DNA of 64,000 nt from Gluconacetobacter tumulisoli (GTDB taxonomy: Bacteria > Pseudomonadota > Alphaproteobacteria > Acetobacterales > Acetobacteraceae), in NCBI RefSeq assembly GCF_014174155.1, contig NZ_JABEQM010000005.1, positions 124,001 to 188,000 of the forward strand, written 5' to 3'. Shown one piece after another: positions 8,849 to 17,572 of this stretch (position 1 is its first letter; the number at the start of each line of letters is the position of its first letter). Position numbers and translations under genes: made by a program. The notes beneath the pieces are model-generated. The model did no database searches. It saw nothing but the letters and a program-made list of their open reading frames with translations, and had not been told where the DNA came from.

Positions 8849-8856
8849 ATTATAAT
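8849..8856. promoter_or_regulatory. Shared palindromic -10 box for divergent promoters
   Basis: ATTATAAT is its own reverse complement and supplies a perfect TATAAT on both strands: 8851-8856 for the IclR gene and 8854-8849 for the SelA-like gene. Neither side has a good -35 hexamer at 16-18 bases, so both promoters may need a regulator. The 8758-8903 gap is where an IclR protein would be expected to bind. Confidence 0.45.
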
Positions 8857-8903
8857 GTGATAGCCTTGCACAGGCGGAAACACCTGCGACGAGGGAGTGT
8901 ATT

Positions 8904-9761
8904 TTGGCCCCGAAACTATCATCGTCCCGGGCGAAGGACGGGACGACGACGGATGGCCGGCGCTCTCGCGTCAGCGGCATCGATCGCGCCCTGCAGATCC
9001 TGGATCACCTGCACGGCCGGGGCGAAGCCGACGGTGCCTACAGCATCGCGAAGGCCATCGGCGCGCCGCTGTCCACCGTCTACGTCATCGTCGACGATCT
9101 GCTGGAGAAGAATCTGCTGGCCCGCACGCCGGACGGGTCGGTCTGGCTGGGTGAACGCCTGTATCATTACGGCCTGGCTTACGCCCGGTCGCTGGACCTG
9201 ATGAAGGTCGCGCGGGACGAGATGCACGTCCTGCGCACCGAGGCCGGCGAGACGGTGCAGATCTGCGGCCGGGACGGCGATTTCATGGTGGTGCTGGACA
9301 TGGCCGACGGGCCTGACCATTTCCAGGTCGCCTCGCGCATCGGTACGCGCGTGCCCCTCAACTGGACCGCGTCGGGCCGACTGCTGGTCGCCCACCTGCC
9401 GGAGCAGGAGCGACTGGACCTGTTCCGCCGCTGCACGACGGCATCGCCGACCGGCAAGGCCGAAACCGATCCCGAAGCGCTGTCGCGGGCCTCGGTCCGG
9501 GCCTTTGGGTCGCGGATCAGCATCCAGGCCGGGGAATCCGACTTCGCGGTGGCGTGCATCGCGTCGCCGATCTGCGACGCGCGGGGCGATTGCCGGGCGA
9601 CGATTTCCATCGTGCTGCCGGCCACCAAGGCGCAACGCGACAGCGAACGGTACGGTGCCCTCGTCCGCCATGCCGCACAGCGGATCGAGGAACGGATGGG
9701 GTGGCGCCCCCTGCACGCCGTCCTGGAAAACGATCCCATGCCCGTGACGGATGACCCGTGA
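8904..9761 (+). CDS. IclR family transcriptional regulator
   Basis: A 285-residue cytoplasmic DNA-binding regulator. A winged helix occupies about residues 22-85, seen as IDRALQILDHL, the STVYVIVDDL recognition helix and a wing, followed by the IclR effector-binding domain to about residue 270. The start is TTG at 8904, supported by a strong GAGGGAG ribosome-binding site six bases upstream. It is divergent from the SelA-like/GntP/dehydratase/RidA/M81 run and overlaps the following aminotransferase frame by a few bases, so it is the likely local regulator, sensing the substrate or an intermediate. Confidence 0.9.
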   Translation: MAPKLSSSRAKDGTTTDGRRSRVSGIDRALQILDHLHGRGEADGAYSIAKAIGAPLSTVYVIVDDLLEKNLLARTPDGSVWLGERLYHYGLAYARSLDLMKVARDEMHVLRTEAGETVQICGRDGDFMVVLDMADGPDHFQVASRIGTRVPLNWTASGRLLVAHLPEQERLDLFRRCTTASPTGKAETDPEALSRASVRAFGSRISIQAGESDFAVACIASPICDARGDCRATISIVLPATKAQRDSERYGALVRHAAQRIEERMGWRPLHAVLENDPMPVTDDP

Positions 9762-11058
9762 CGGAGGAAACGGAGGAATAGATATCGCATCGTCATGGAA
9801 TGGCGCGGCCATGACCCCGGGAAGTGCGGAGGACCCGCCGGGGCGGCGCCTTGCCAGCGGCCGACCGACCGACTATGCCGCCCGCTGGCGTCCCCTTACG
9901 GATCCACTGCCCATGACCGTCCCCCGGATCGATCCCTTCCACGCCATCGGCATCAGCACCATCGCCCATCGCATGGCCGCCGAGGGACATGACATCATCC
10001 ATATGGAATTCGGCCAGCCCTCGACCGGCGCGCCGCGCGCGGCGATCGCGACGGCGCACCGGGTGCTGGACAGCGACGCCATGGGATATTGGGAGAGCAT
10101 GCCGCTGAAGACGCGGATCGCCCGTCATTACCACGACAGCTACGGCGTGACGATCCAGCCCGACCAGGTGATCCTGACCTGCGGGGCGTCGCCCGCCCTG
10201 GTCCTGGCGCTCGGCTCCTGTTTCGCGCCGGGCGCGCGGGTCGCGCTGGCACGCCCGGGTTATGTCGCCTATCGCAACGCGCTGCGTGCGCTGCATCTGG
10301 AACCGGTGGAAATCGCCTGCGGCCCCGCCGAACGGTACCAGTTGACCTCCGCCGCCGTCGCGGCCCTGGATCCGGCGCCCGACGGGCTGATCGTTGCCAG
10401 CCCCGCCAACCCGACCGGCACGATCCTGCCGGCCGAGGAGATGCAGGCCATCGTGCAGGTCTGCCGCGCGCGCGGCATCCGCATCATCTCGGACGAGATC
10501 TATCACGGGCTGAGTTATATCGCGCCGGCACGTTCCATCCTGCAGGACGACCCCGACGCGCTGGTGGTCAACAGCTTCTCGAAATATTTCAGCATGGCGG
10601 GCTGGCGGCTGGGCTGGCTGGTGGTGCCCCCGTCGCTGATCGAGGCCGCGCGGGCGCGCGTGGGCAATCTGTTCCTGACACCGCCGTCGCTCAGCCAGCA
10701 TGCGGGCCTGGTCGCCTTCGACTGTCGCGACGAGCTGGAAGGACATGTGCGGACCTACCGGCACAATCGCGACCTGATGCTGGACCGCCTGCCCGCGATG
10801 GGGCTGGACCGGATCGCGCCCCCGGACGGGGCCTTCTATATCTACGCCGATATCGGCCACCTGACGGACGACAGCCTGGCATTCTGCACCCAACTGCTGG
10901 CAGACACCGGCATCGCCACCGCGCCGGGCCTGGATTTCGACCCCGTCGACGGCCATCGCTTCATGCGCTTCAGCTTCGCGGTTTCGACCGACCGCGTGGA
11001 AGACGCGCTGGCCCGCATGGCCCCCTGGTTCGACGCCGCCCACGCCCGGCGGTCCTGA
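9751..11058 (+). CDS. Class I/II PLP-dependent aminotransferase
   Basis: A fold-type I aminotransferase of the AspC-like group. Seen are IIHMEFGQPSTGAP near the N-terminus, the PANPTGT substrate-binding loop, SDEIYHGL, the PLP lysine in NSFSKYFSMAGWRLGW and the C-terminal RFSFA segment. It would transfer an amino group between an amino acid and a 2-oxo acid. The start is uncertain: ATG 9751 overlaps the IclR stop, while ATGs at 9811 and 9913 would give a length closer to the family norm (~390). A GGAGGAAACGGAGGA run at 9763-9777 may serve translation from this junction. Context ties it to the same amino-compound pathway. Confidence 0.88.
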   Translation: MTRDGGNGGIDIASSWNGAAMTPGSAEDPPGRRLASGRPTDYAARWRPLTDPLPMTVPRIDPFHAIGISTIAHRMAAEGHDIIHMEFGQPSTGAPRAAIATAHRVLDSDAMGYWESMPLKTRIARHYHDSYGVTIQPDQVILTCGASPALVLALGSCFAPGARVALARPGYVAYRNALRALHLEPVEIACGPAERYQLTSAAVAALDPAPDGLIVASPANPTGTILPAEEMQAIVQVCRARGIRIISDEIYHGLSYIAPARSILQDDPDALVVNSFSKYFSMAGWRLGWLVVPPSLIEAARARVGNLFLTPPSLSQHAGLVAFDCRDELEGHVRTYRHNRDLMLDRLPAMGLDRIAPPDGAFYIYADIGHLTDDSLAFCTQLLADTGIATAPGLDFDPVDGHRFMRFSFAVSTDRVEDALARMAPWFDAAHARRS

Positions 11059-11064
11059 CGTGGC

Positions 11065-11091
11065 ATCAAAGGCCGTCTGAACCGTTTTTTT
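11065..11091 (+). terminator. Weak terminator after the aminotransferase
   Basis: A short imperfect stem (GGC/GCC and GAC/GTC with a bulge) lies just after the aminotransferase stop, followed about eight bases later by seven T residues (11085-11091). The stem is weak, so this is tentative. Confidence 0.3.
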
Positions 11092-11206
11092 GCCAAGCAA
11101 GAGTTCCGCGCAACGGCACGCCCGGTGTGTGCTTCCGAGCATCGAGCGGAACGGCCTTCATGGCCGCGCGCGCCGGATCGCCGGCAGAAAACGTTTTAAG
11201 ATGGAA

Positions 11207-12103
11207 TCACGACATCGGTTCGGGGGTGGGGCGTGGGGCCTCCGGCAAGGGGATGAATTCGTCCCGGTCATGCACCGGCAGGATCATGCGTCCGGCCTGC
11301 CAGTCGGCTTTCGCCTGTTCCAGCCGATCCTGGGACGACGAGACGAAATTCCAGAACAGGAACCGCTCGCCCAGCGGCTCCCCGCCCAACGCCATCGCGG
11401 TCGTGGGCTCCAGCGCCGTCAGTTCTGCCGGGGCGCCGGAGGAAAACAGGATCATCTCCCCGGCGCCGAAGCGCTGTCCCTCGATTTCGACCTGGCCCTG
11501 GGCGACATGCACCGCACGGTCGGTGTGGCCCTCCGGCAGCGCCACCTTGGCGCCGGCCTCCAGTTGCCAATGCAGGTAGAACAGCGGCGACAGGGTTGGC
11601 ACCGCCGCGCGCAGGCCGAACGCCGTCCCGGCAAGCAGGCGGGTCGTGGCCTTGCCCTCCTGCCAGGCCGGCAGATCGTCCAGGCCCTGGTGGTGATGGA
11701 AGGATGGGGCGATCTCCTCCTGCCCGTCAGGCAGGGCGACCCAGGCCTGGATGCCATGCAGATGGTCGCCGGCGATCCGCGCGTGCTCGAACCGTTCGCT
11801 GTGGGTGATGCCGCGCCCCGCCGTCATCCAGTTGATCTCGGCCGGGCGGATCGGCTGTTCCGATCCCACGCTGTCGCGATGCATGATCTCGCCCGCGAAC
11901 AGGTAGGTCACGGTCGACAGCCCGATATGCGGATGCGGCCGCACGTCGGCGTGGCGGGCGTCGGCAGCGGCCAGGTCCAGCGGTCCCATATGGTCGAAGA
12001 ACACGAAGGGCCCGACCATCCGGCGCCGGGCAAAGGGCAGCACGCGTCCGACCTCGAATCCGCCGAGGCTGCGGCGGCGCTGAGGAATTACCATTTCGAT
12101 CAT
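11207..12103 (-). CDS. Pirin family protein
   Basis: A 298-residue bicupin of the pirin family. The metal site is visible in the N-terminal cupin as RPHPHIGLSTVTYLF, followed by the conserved MTAGRGITHSE. Members bind iron; some oxidise quercetin-like flavonoids and others act as redox-sensitive partners. No signal peptide, so cytoplasmic. The start at 12103 has GAGGAG eight bases upstream. It follows a Na+/H+ antiporter gene on the same strand by 47 bases. It is one of two pirins within 3.3 kb. The specific role cannot be read from sequence. Confidence 0.9.
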   Translation of the reverse strand: MIEMVIPQRRRSLGGFEVGRVLPFARRRMVGPFVFFDHMGPLDLAAADARHADVRPHPHIGLSTVTYLFAGEIMHRDSVGSEQPIRPAEINWMTAGRGITHSERFEHARIAGDHLHGIQAWVALPDGQEEIAPSFHHHQGLDDLPAWQEGKATTRLLAGTAFGLRAAVPTLSPLFYLHWQLEAGAKVALPEGHTDRAVHVAQGQVEIEGQRFGAGEMILFSSGAPAELTALEPTTAMALGGEPLGERFLFWNFVSSSQDRLEQAKADWQAGRMILPVHDRDEFIPLPEAPRPTPEPMS

Positions 12104-12150
12104 CAGACGTTCTCCTCGGATCCCGGATTTTTACCCGACGTCCCGCGCCG

Positions 12151-13743
12151 TCATTCGTTCCCCCGGGCCCCCTCCGCCGCCAGCTGCTGGAGATCGAGCT
12201 CGTTCTCCAGCCGGCGGAGGACATGATCGTGGATCATGCCGCCCCGGTGCAGGCGCAGCAATTCCGCGCGCCCGGCCTCGATCGTCTCCAGCAGGACGGC
12301 GAAATGCGCGTCGCGATCCTTGCGAAGCGTCTCGGCCTCGTTGCTGAAGCGTGCCGCCACCCGGGCGCGATAGCGATATTGTTCCAGCAGACGGGGATGC
12401 AGGATGGTGCCGTCCGGCGCGTGCGCCAGTCGCTCCACCGTCTGCCGCTGCGCGTACGCCAGGCGCGCCCGCGCCTGCGGCTCCGTCAGATGATCCGCCT
12501 GCGGTATGGCCTGCCCGGCGACACCGGTCCAGCGGATGACCATGCCGATGGTGGCCCCCTGCCCCAGGACCGTCACCAGGATGACGGCGAACGTCGCGAG
12601 CAGGATGAAATCGCGGCCGGGCATGGCCGCGGGCAGCGAAAGCGCCACCGCCAGGCTGACCACGCCGCGCATCCCCGCCCAGCCCAGGACGGTCGCGCGG
12701 CCCATCGCATCGGTGGGTGTGGGACGGGTCTCGGCGGGGGCCAGCATCCATTCCAGGAGGGCGGCGCCGTACATCCATGCGAACCGGGCCGCGATCGTCG
12801 CCACCACCACGCCCGCGACCGGGCCGGCCAGATGCCATAGCGACCCGGCGGCGCCCTGGTGGGGGTGCAGCGCGCCGCGCAGCGACAGGCCGATCAGGAT
12901 GAAGATCAGCGATTCCAGGATGAAGGTCAGCACGGACCACACGGCGGTGGCGCGCAGCCTGACATCGGCGCCGAAGATCTCATGCTGGTGCCAGCCGATC
13001 AGCAGTCCGGCGGTCACGGTGGCCATGACGCCCGACACGCCGACCCGTTCGCCCATGATATAGACGATCCACGGCGTCAGCAGGGTCAGGCTGATGACCA
13101 GCATCGAGTCATGGATCCGGCGCAGGATCTGCAGGACGATCCAGCCGGACGCGCCCCCCAGGACCACGCCCCCCACCGCCAGGACGCCGAAGGAGACCGT
13201 CGCGTGCAGCAGGTTGAAGCTGCCGGTCAGCACCGCCGCCACGGCGAAGCGGTACACCACCAGGCTGGTCGCATCGTTCAGCAGGCTTTCGCCTTCCAGC
13301 ATGACCGCGAGTTTTTCCGGAAGATGCACCCGCTCCAGCACGCTCTTGGCCGCCACCGCGTCGGGCGGTGCGACGATCGCCCCCAGGGCGAAGCAGGCAG
13401 CCCAGGGCAGCGACGGCACCAGCCAGTGTGCCGCCGCCCCCACCGCCAGGGTCGTGAACAGCACCGTCCCGACCGCAAGCTGGAGGATGGGCCCGAGATT
13501 GAGGCGAAAGGCCGGCCAGACGGTGAAATAGGCCCCCGACAGCAGCAGCGGCGGCAGGAACGCGACCAGCACCAGTTCGGGATCGAGGTCGACCTCCGGC
13601 ATGCCTGGGATCAGGGCCAGCGCGATGCCGCCGACGATCAGTGCCGCCGAAGTCGGAAGCCGCAGCAGTTGGGCCGCCAACGCCAAGGCGACGATGGCCA
13701 CGACCAGCACCAGGATGAATTCAAAACGACCGACGTCCGACAC
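12151..13743 (-). CDS. CPA1 family Na+/H+ antiporter
   Basis: A 530-residue inner-membrane antiporter: about twelve hydrophobic segments over residues 1-410, then a ~120-residue cytoplasmic tail. Ion-site signatures of CPA1 proteins are present: GAIVAPPDAVAA in the discontinuous helix and LEGESLLNDATSLV after it, plus WAGMRGVVSLAVA in the later helices. It exports Na+ (or K+) in exchange for protons. The start is GTG 13743 with GGGAGG upstream; an ATG two bases further upstream is out of frame. A pirin gene follows on the same strand. Confidence 0.92.
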   Translation of the reverse strand: MSDVGRFEFILVLVVAIVALALAAQLLRLPTSAALIVGGIALALIPGMPEVDLDPELVLVAFLPPLLLSGAYFTVWPAFRLNLGPILQLAVGTVLFTTLAVGAAAHWLVPSLPWAACFALGAIVAPPDAVAAKSVLERVHLPEKLAVMLEGESLLNDATSLVVYRFAVAAVLTGSFNLLHATVSFGVLAVGGVVLGGASGWIVLQILRRIHDSMLVISLTLLTPWIVYIMGERVGVSGVMATVTAGLLIGWHQHEIFGADVRLRATAVWSVLTFILESLIFILIGLSLRGALHPHQGAAGSLWHLAGPVAGVVVATIAARFAWMYGAALLEWMLAPAETRPTPTDAMGRATVLGWAGMRGVVSLAVALSLPAAMPGRDFILLATFAVILVTVLGQGATIGMVIRWTGVAGQAIPQADHLTEPQARARLAYAQRQTVERLAHAPDGTILHPRLLEQYRYRARVAARFSNEAETLRKDRDAHFAVLLETIEAGRAELLRLHRGGMIHDHVLRRLENELDLQQLAAEGARGNE

Positions 13744-13792
13744 ATGAGCCTCCCTGCCTCGCCGGCCACGACGCCGTCGCCGCGTTCCGCCC

Positions 13793-14351
13793 TTATACCG
13801 GCGGAGCCAGACGGGTGGCGAGAGCGACCAGACGGGCCAGCCGGTCGCGCAGCACGTTTCGCGTCGCCTCGTCGGTCAGGACCCCGTTCGCGTCGAATTT
13901 GGCGCCGGCGCCCCCGACCAGGATTTCCGCCCCCGGCAGCACCAGCACGCCGACGATCGAGAGGACCTGCCGCAAATGATAATTAGCCAGGCCGGTACCC
14001 AGCGCGCCCGGACTGGCGCCCATGATCGCCGCCACCTTGCCGTCGAAGGGCTGAAGCGGCGGGCGCGAAACCCAGTCGATCGCGTTCTTCAGCACCCCCG
14101 AAAACGAGCGGTTATATTCCGGGGTCGCGAACAGCAGCGCATCGGCCTCATGCACCCGGCGGCGCAAATCTTCCACGGCAGGCGGATAGCCCCGCCACGC
14201 GCACGTCGTCGTCATAGGGCGGGATATCGCGCAGCCCTTCATAGATCTCCACCTGGACGCCGTCGGGCGCCAGGGCGCGGGCGGCCAGCAGCAGGCCGGT
14301 ATTGAACGAGGCCCGTCGCAGGCTGCCGGAAAGGCCGAGGATCCTGATCAT
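13793..14351 (-). pseudogene. NADPH-dependent FMN reductase, frameshifted
   Basis: From ATG 14351 (ribosome-binding site GGAAGG upstream) the first frame reads MIRILGLSGSLRRASFNTG, the FMN-binding start of the ChrR/YieF-like NADPH:FMN reductase family, and continues to DDDVRVAG. The family continues in another frame from YPPAVEDLRRRV through LLFATPEYNRSFSGVLKNAIDW to the stop at 13793. The switch maps to a GGGG run (minus strand; C run 14190-14193), where removing one base restores the usual AGYPPAVE junction and a normal 185-residue protein. Either the gene is inactivated by a one-base insertion or the base is a sequencing error. Everything else about the gene looks intact. Confidence 0.85.
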
Positions 14352-14420
14352 GCGCCTGCCTTCCCGCTGATTATCTGGTCGGTATATCTGGTCGACGGAT
14401 GGGGGCCGGGACCGGGAACC

Positions 14421-14458
14421 GGGTGAAGGGCATCGGATGGAACCGATGCCCTTCACCC
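14421..14458 (-). terminator. Perfect 16-bp stem-loop after the second pirin gene
   Basis: GGGTGAAGGGCATCGG (14421-14436) pairs perfectly with CCGATGCCCTTCACCC (14443-14458) around a six-base loop. It begins 15 bases beyond the pirin stop and precedes the FMN reductase gene, so it should end pirin transcription. It lacks a T tract. Confidence 0.7.
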
Positions 14459-14472
14459 CCGAAACGCGTCCG

Positions 14473-15342
14473 TCAGGCCGGGATCATCTGGCCGAAGCGA
14501 CCGTCCTGGAAATCGGCGATGGCCTGCCGGATTTCGGCCTCGCTGTTCATCACGAACGGACCGCGCCCGACGATCGGCTCGTCGATCGGCTCCCCCGTCA
14601 GGACCAGTACCGTCGCGTCGCCATCGGCATGGACCGCCACGCCGGCGCCCTTCCGGTCCAGCAGCACCATCTCGGCCTCGCCCGCCGCCTGCGTGCCGTT
14701 GACCGTGACATGACCACCCAGGACCACCAGCATGCTGGTGTGTCCTTCCGGCAGGTCCAGCGTGACGTCCGCATCACGGGTCAACCGCATGTCCCAGACA
14801 TTGACCGGCGTGAAACTGTGCGCCGGTCCGGCATGGCCGCCGAACGCCCCCGCGATGACACGGACCCGGCCGGCACCGGCCGGCAGGTCGACCACCGGGA
14901 TATCGGCATCCAGGATCGACTGGTATCCCGGGGCCGTCATCTTGTCCCGGGCCGGCAGGTTGACCCACAATTGCACCATGCGGAACGGGCCACCGGTACG
15001 GGTGAAGCCCCTGGAATGATATTCCTGGTGCAGGATGCCGCCGCCGGCCGTCATCCACTGCACGTCGCCCGGCCCGATCACACCGCCCTGACCGGTGGAA
15101 TCGCGATGTTCGACCTCGCCGTCATAGACGATCGTCACCGTCTCGAACCCGCGATGCGGATGGATGCCCACGCCGCGCGGCCGGTCGGCCGGATTGAACC
15201 GGTAGGGGCCGGCATAATCCAGCAGCAGGAACGGACTGGCATGCTGCCCCAGCGTGTCATAGGAAAACAGCGAGCGAACCGGGAATCCGTCGCCCACCCA
15301 GTGGCCGTCAGTGTTGCCGTAAACGCCAAGGATCTTCTTCAT
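14473..15342 (-). CDS. Pirin family protein (YhaK-like)
   Basis: A 289-residue bicupin of the pirin family. GIHPHRGFETVTIVYDGEVEHRDS carries the metal-binding histidines and glutamate (seen as HPHRG and EHRD), and MTAGGGILHQE follows. No signal peptide. It differs clearly from the pirin at 11207-12103, so the pair is not a recent duplication. It is divergent from a LysR regulator, the arrangement of yhaK and yhaJ in Escherichia coli, which suggests control by that regulator in response to an aromatic or electrophilic compound. A strong stem-loop follows its stop. Confidence 0.88.
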   Translation of the reverse strand: MKKILGVYGNTDGHWVGDGFPVRSLFSYDTLGQHASPFLLLDYAGPYRFNPADRPRGVGIHPHRGFETVTIVYDGEVEHRDSTGQGGVIGPGDVQWMTAGGGILHQEYHSRGFTRTGGPFRMVQLWVNLPARDKMTAPGYQSILDADIPVVDLPAGAGRVRVIAGAFGGHAGPAHSFTPVNVWDMRLTRDADVTLDLPEGHTSMLVVLGGHVTVNGTQAAGEAEMVLLDRKGAGVAVHADGDATVLVLTGEPIDEPIVGRGPFVMNSEAEIRQAIADFQDGRFGQMIPA

Positions 15343-15469
15343 GATAACACTCCCGCGCCGAGGGGCGCCTGTTCGGACGGGCGTCGTTCGCCGTCAGGGG
15401 AAAAGGTAATCCGGGAACGATCGATCCGGCAGATTGTAAAATAGCACGGAGCGTCCTACTGACAGGACG

Positions 15470-16426
15470 ATGCAGGATCTCAACGACCTCTATTATTTCG
15501 TGCAGATCGTCGACCATGGGGGCTTCGCGCCGGCCGCACGGGCGCTCGGCGTGCAGAAATCGAGGTTGAGCCGCCGGATCGCCCTGCTGGAAGACCGGTT
15601 GGGCGTGCGGCTGATCCACCGGTCGACACGGCGCTTTTCGGTCACCGAGATCGGCCAGGATTATTACCGCCGCTGCGTCGCCATGCTGGTCGAAGCCGAC
15701 GCGGCGCAACAGGTGATCGACCAGATCCGCGCCGGGCCGCAGGGCGTGATCCGCATGGCCTGCCCGACAACCCTGGTGAACTTCCAGTTCGGCGCCCTGA
15801 TCGCCCGCTTCATGGCCGAAAACCCGCGTGTCGACATCCATCTGGACAGCACCAACCGCCGGGTCGACGTCATCGGCGAAGGGTTCGACCTGGCCATCCG
15901 CGTCCGCTTCCCGCCGATCGAGCCCACCGACCTCGTCATGAAGAAGCTGGACGACAGCACGCAGAGCCTCGTCGCCTGCCCCGCCCTGCTGGAAGGTCGC
16001 GCAGCGCCCGCCGTGCCGGCCGACCTGGGGGGATGGCCCAGCCTCGATATGGGGCCATCGCACCGCGACCATGCCTGGCAGCTGGAACACCGCGACGGCC
16101 AGACCGCACGGGTACCGCACACGCCGCGCCTGGTCACCGACGACATGAGCGCCCTGCGCGAGGCCGCGCTGGCCGGCATCGGCATCGTCCAGTTGCCGAC
16201 CCTGATGGCATGGACGGATATCCGGGACGGACGCCTGGTCCCCCTGCTGCCCGACTGGACGCCGCCCAGCGGGATCGTGCACGCCGTCTTCCCGACCCGG
16301 CGCGGGCTGCTGCCCTCCGTCCGCGCGCTGGTCGATTTCCTGGCCGATCACTGCGCCAACCAGCGCGCCCTGATCGGATCCCGGCCCGGCAGCGCCGCAG
16401 CTTCAACGGACCGGCCTGGCGCATAA
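15470..16426 (+). CDS. LysR family transcriptional regulator (YhaJ-like context)
   Basis: A 318-residue regulator. The N-terminal winged helix spans residues 1-60, with FVQIVDHGGFAPAARALGVQKSRLSRRI as the helix-turn-helix region, and a LysR substrate-binding domain follows (about residues 90-300). The start ATG 15470 has AGGA four bases upstream. It is divergent from the second pirin across a 127-base gap that should hold the operator. LysR proteins usually activate the divergent gene when bound to a small ligand. Confidence 0.9.
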   Translation: MQDLNDLYYFVQIVDHGGFAPAARALGVQKSRLSRRIALLEDRLGVRLIHRSTRRFSVTEIGQDYYRRCVAMLVEADAAQQVIDQIRAGPQGVIRMACPTTLVNFQFGALIARFMAENPRVDIHLDSTNRRVDVIGEGFDLAIRVRFPPIEPTDLVMKKLDDSTQSLVACPALLEGRAAPAVPADLGGWPSLDMGPSHRDHAWQLEHRDGQTARVPHTPRLVTDDMSALREAALAGIGIVQLPTLMAWTDIRDGRLVPLLPDWTPPSGIVHAVFPTRRGLLPSVRALVDFLADHCANQRALIGSRPGSAAASTDRPGA

Positions 16427-16602
16427 TCCGATCCGATACCGGAGGGAGCCGCCTGGAATTTCCACCTCGACCGAAATCTGCGCCATTCTGACCATCACCA
16501 TGAAGGCCGACAGTCATGAGCCCTATCGTCCGATTCCGACGCCAAGCCATTGCGGCGAGCGCGTTGGCATGGGCCGCCGGACGACGACCGAACGGAAGGG
16601 TC

Positions 16603-17460
16603 TTAGCCCACCCCGTCCAATGGACTGCCGATCGCCCGCACCAGGCTCTGCAGGCCTTCGAGCAACCGGGCATGACGCTGCTGGTCGAACGTGACCTTCA
16701 CCGAACTGACGGACACGCCCATTTTGGGGCCATTGACGCCGCGCGTGGGTACCGCGATCCCCAGGCACATCACGCCAGGCGTAGCTTCCTCGTCTTCGAT
16801 CGCATAGCCGCGCAGACGCGTTTCCTTCAACTCCTTGCGAAGCTGCGTAACGGTCCGGATCGAATGCTCCGTCATGACCGGAAGAATCTTGACCCCGGTG
16901 AACATCTTCTGCACGTCCTCATCGTCCAGGCGCGAGACGATCGCCTTGCCGACCGCGCATAGGGACACCGGCATATGGTCCCCGATATTCGACGTGAGAT
17001 GAATGGCGGGATGCCCTTCGTAGCGGGCGATATAGATGATTTCATTCCGGTCCAGGATGGCGATCCGGACGGTTTCGTCCTTCAGGATATCCGAATTGGA
17101 GCAGAACCGGTAAAATTCCTGGACCGGATCGAATTTCCGCAGATAGGCGCTGGCCAGCGTGACGATCTTGCGGCCCAGCGAATAATCGTTCCCCATCCGC
17201 TCGACCAGGCCGCATTCCTCCAATGCGCTGAGAAGGTTCGCGGTCGAGGAGCGCGGCAGGCCCATCTGCTGCGTGATATCCGCCCGCGACAGCACCGGTG
17301 AGCGTGCATTGGCCAGCAGGTCGAGGATGTCGTAGGAGCGGTTGATGGCAGGCGACTTGGATTTCGAGCCCGAGGCGGTTTCGTCCGCCTTGTGGATAAG
17401 CGGCTCCGCAAGCGGCTTTTCCGCAGAAAATCTGGTCGATCTCTGACCTGGTGGCGCCAT
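16603..17460 (-). CDS. IclR family transcriptional regulator
   Basis: A 285-residue regulator with winged helix at about residues 35-95 (INRSYDILDLLANA, then the SSTANLLSALEE recognition helix) and an IclR effector domain after residue 110. I chose ATG 17460; the open frame continues 171 bases upstream but through the promoter palindrome and without family similarity. It lies 112 bases downstream of the MFS gene stop, with its own palindrome (17495-17516) upstream. It is the likely regulator of the TonB receptor to MFS operon and of the divergent dehydrogenase. Confidence 0.9.
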   Translation of the reverse strand: MAPPGQRSTRFSAEKPLAEPLIHKADETASGSKSKSPAINRSYDILDLLANARSPVLSRADITQQMGLPRSSTANLLSALEECGLVERMGNDYSLGRKIVTLASAYLRKFDPVQEFYRFCSNSDILKDETVRIAILDRNEIIYIARYEGHPAIHLTSNIGDHMPVSLCAVGKAIVSRLDDEDVQKMFTGVKILPVMTEHSIRTVTQLRKELKETRLRGYAIEDEEATPGVMCLGIAVPTRGVNGPKMGVSVSSVKVTFDQQRHARLLEGLQSLVRAIGSPLDGVG

Positions 17461-17494
17461 GACGGTCCTGTCGCTCCGTGTTGCCGGTCGATTG

Positions 17495-17516
17495 ATATCT
17501 GTATCATACAGAATAT
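17495..17516. promoter_or_regulatory. Candidate IclR operator upstream of the iclR-type gene
   Basis: ATATCTGTATCATACAGAATAT contains the perfect palindrome CTGTATCATACAG (17499-17511) with AT-rich ATAT flanks. It lies 35 bases upstream of the regulator start. The half-site ATATTCTGTAT (minus strand) matches ATATGCTGTAT at 23155-23183 in 10 of 11 positions, suggesting autoregulation and a shared regulon. Confidence 0.5.
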
Positions 17517-17572
17517 AGACAACCGTACCAAACACGATAGCGGAGTTCCAACCGCGAGGAAACCTGACCCGG

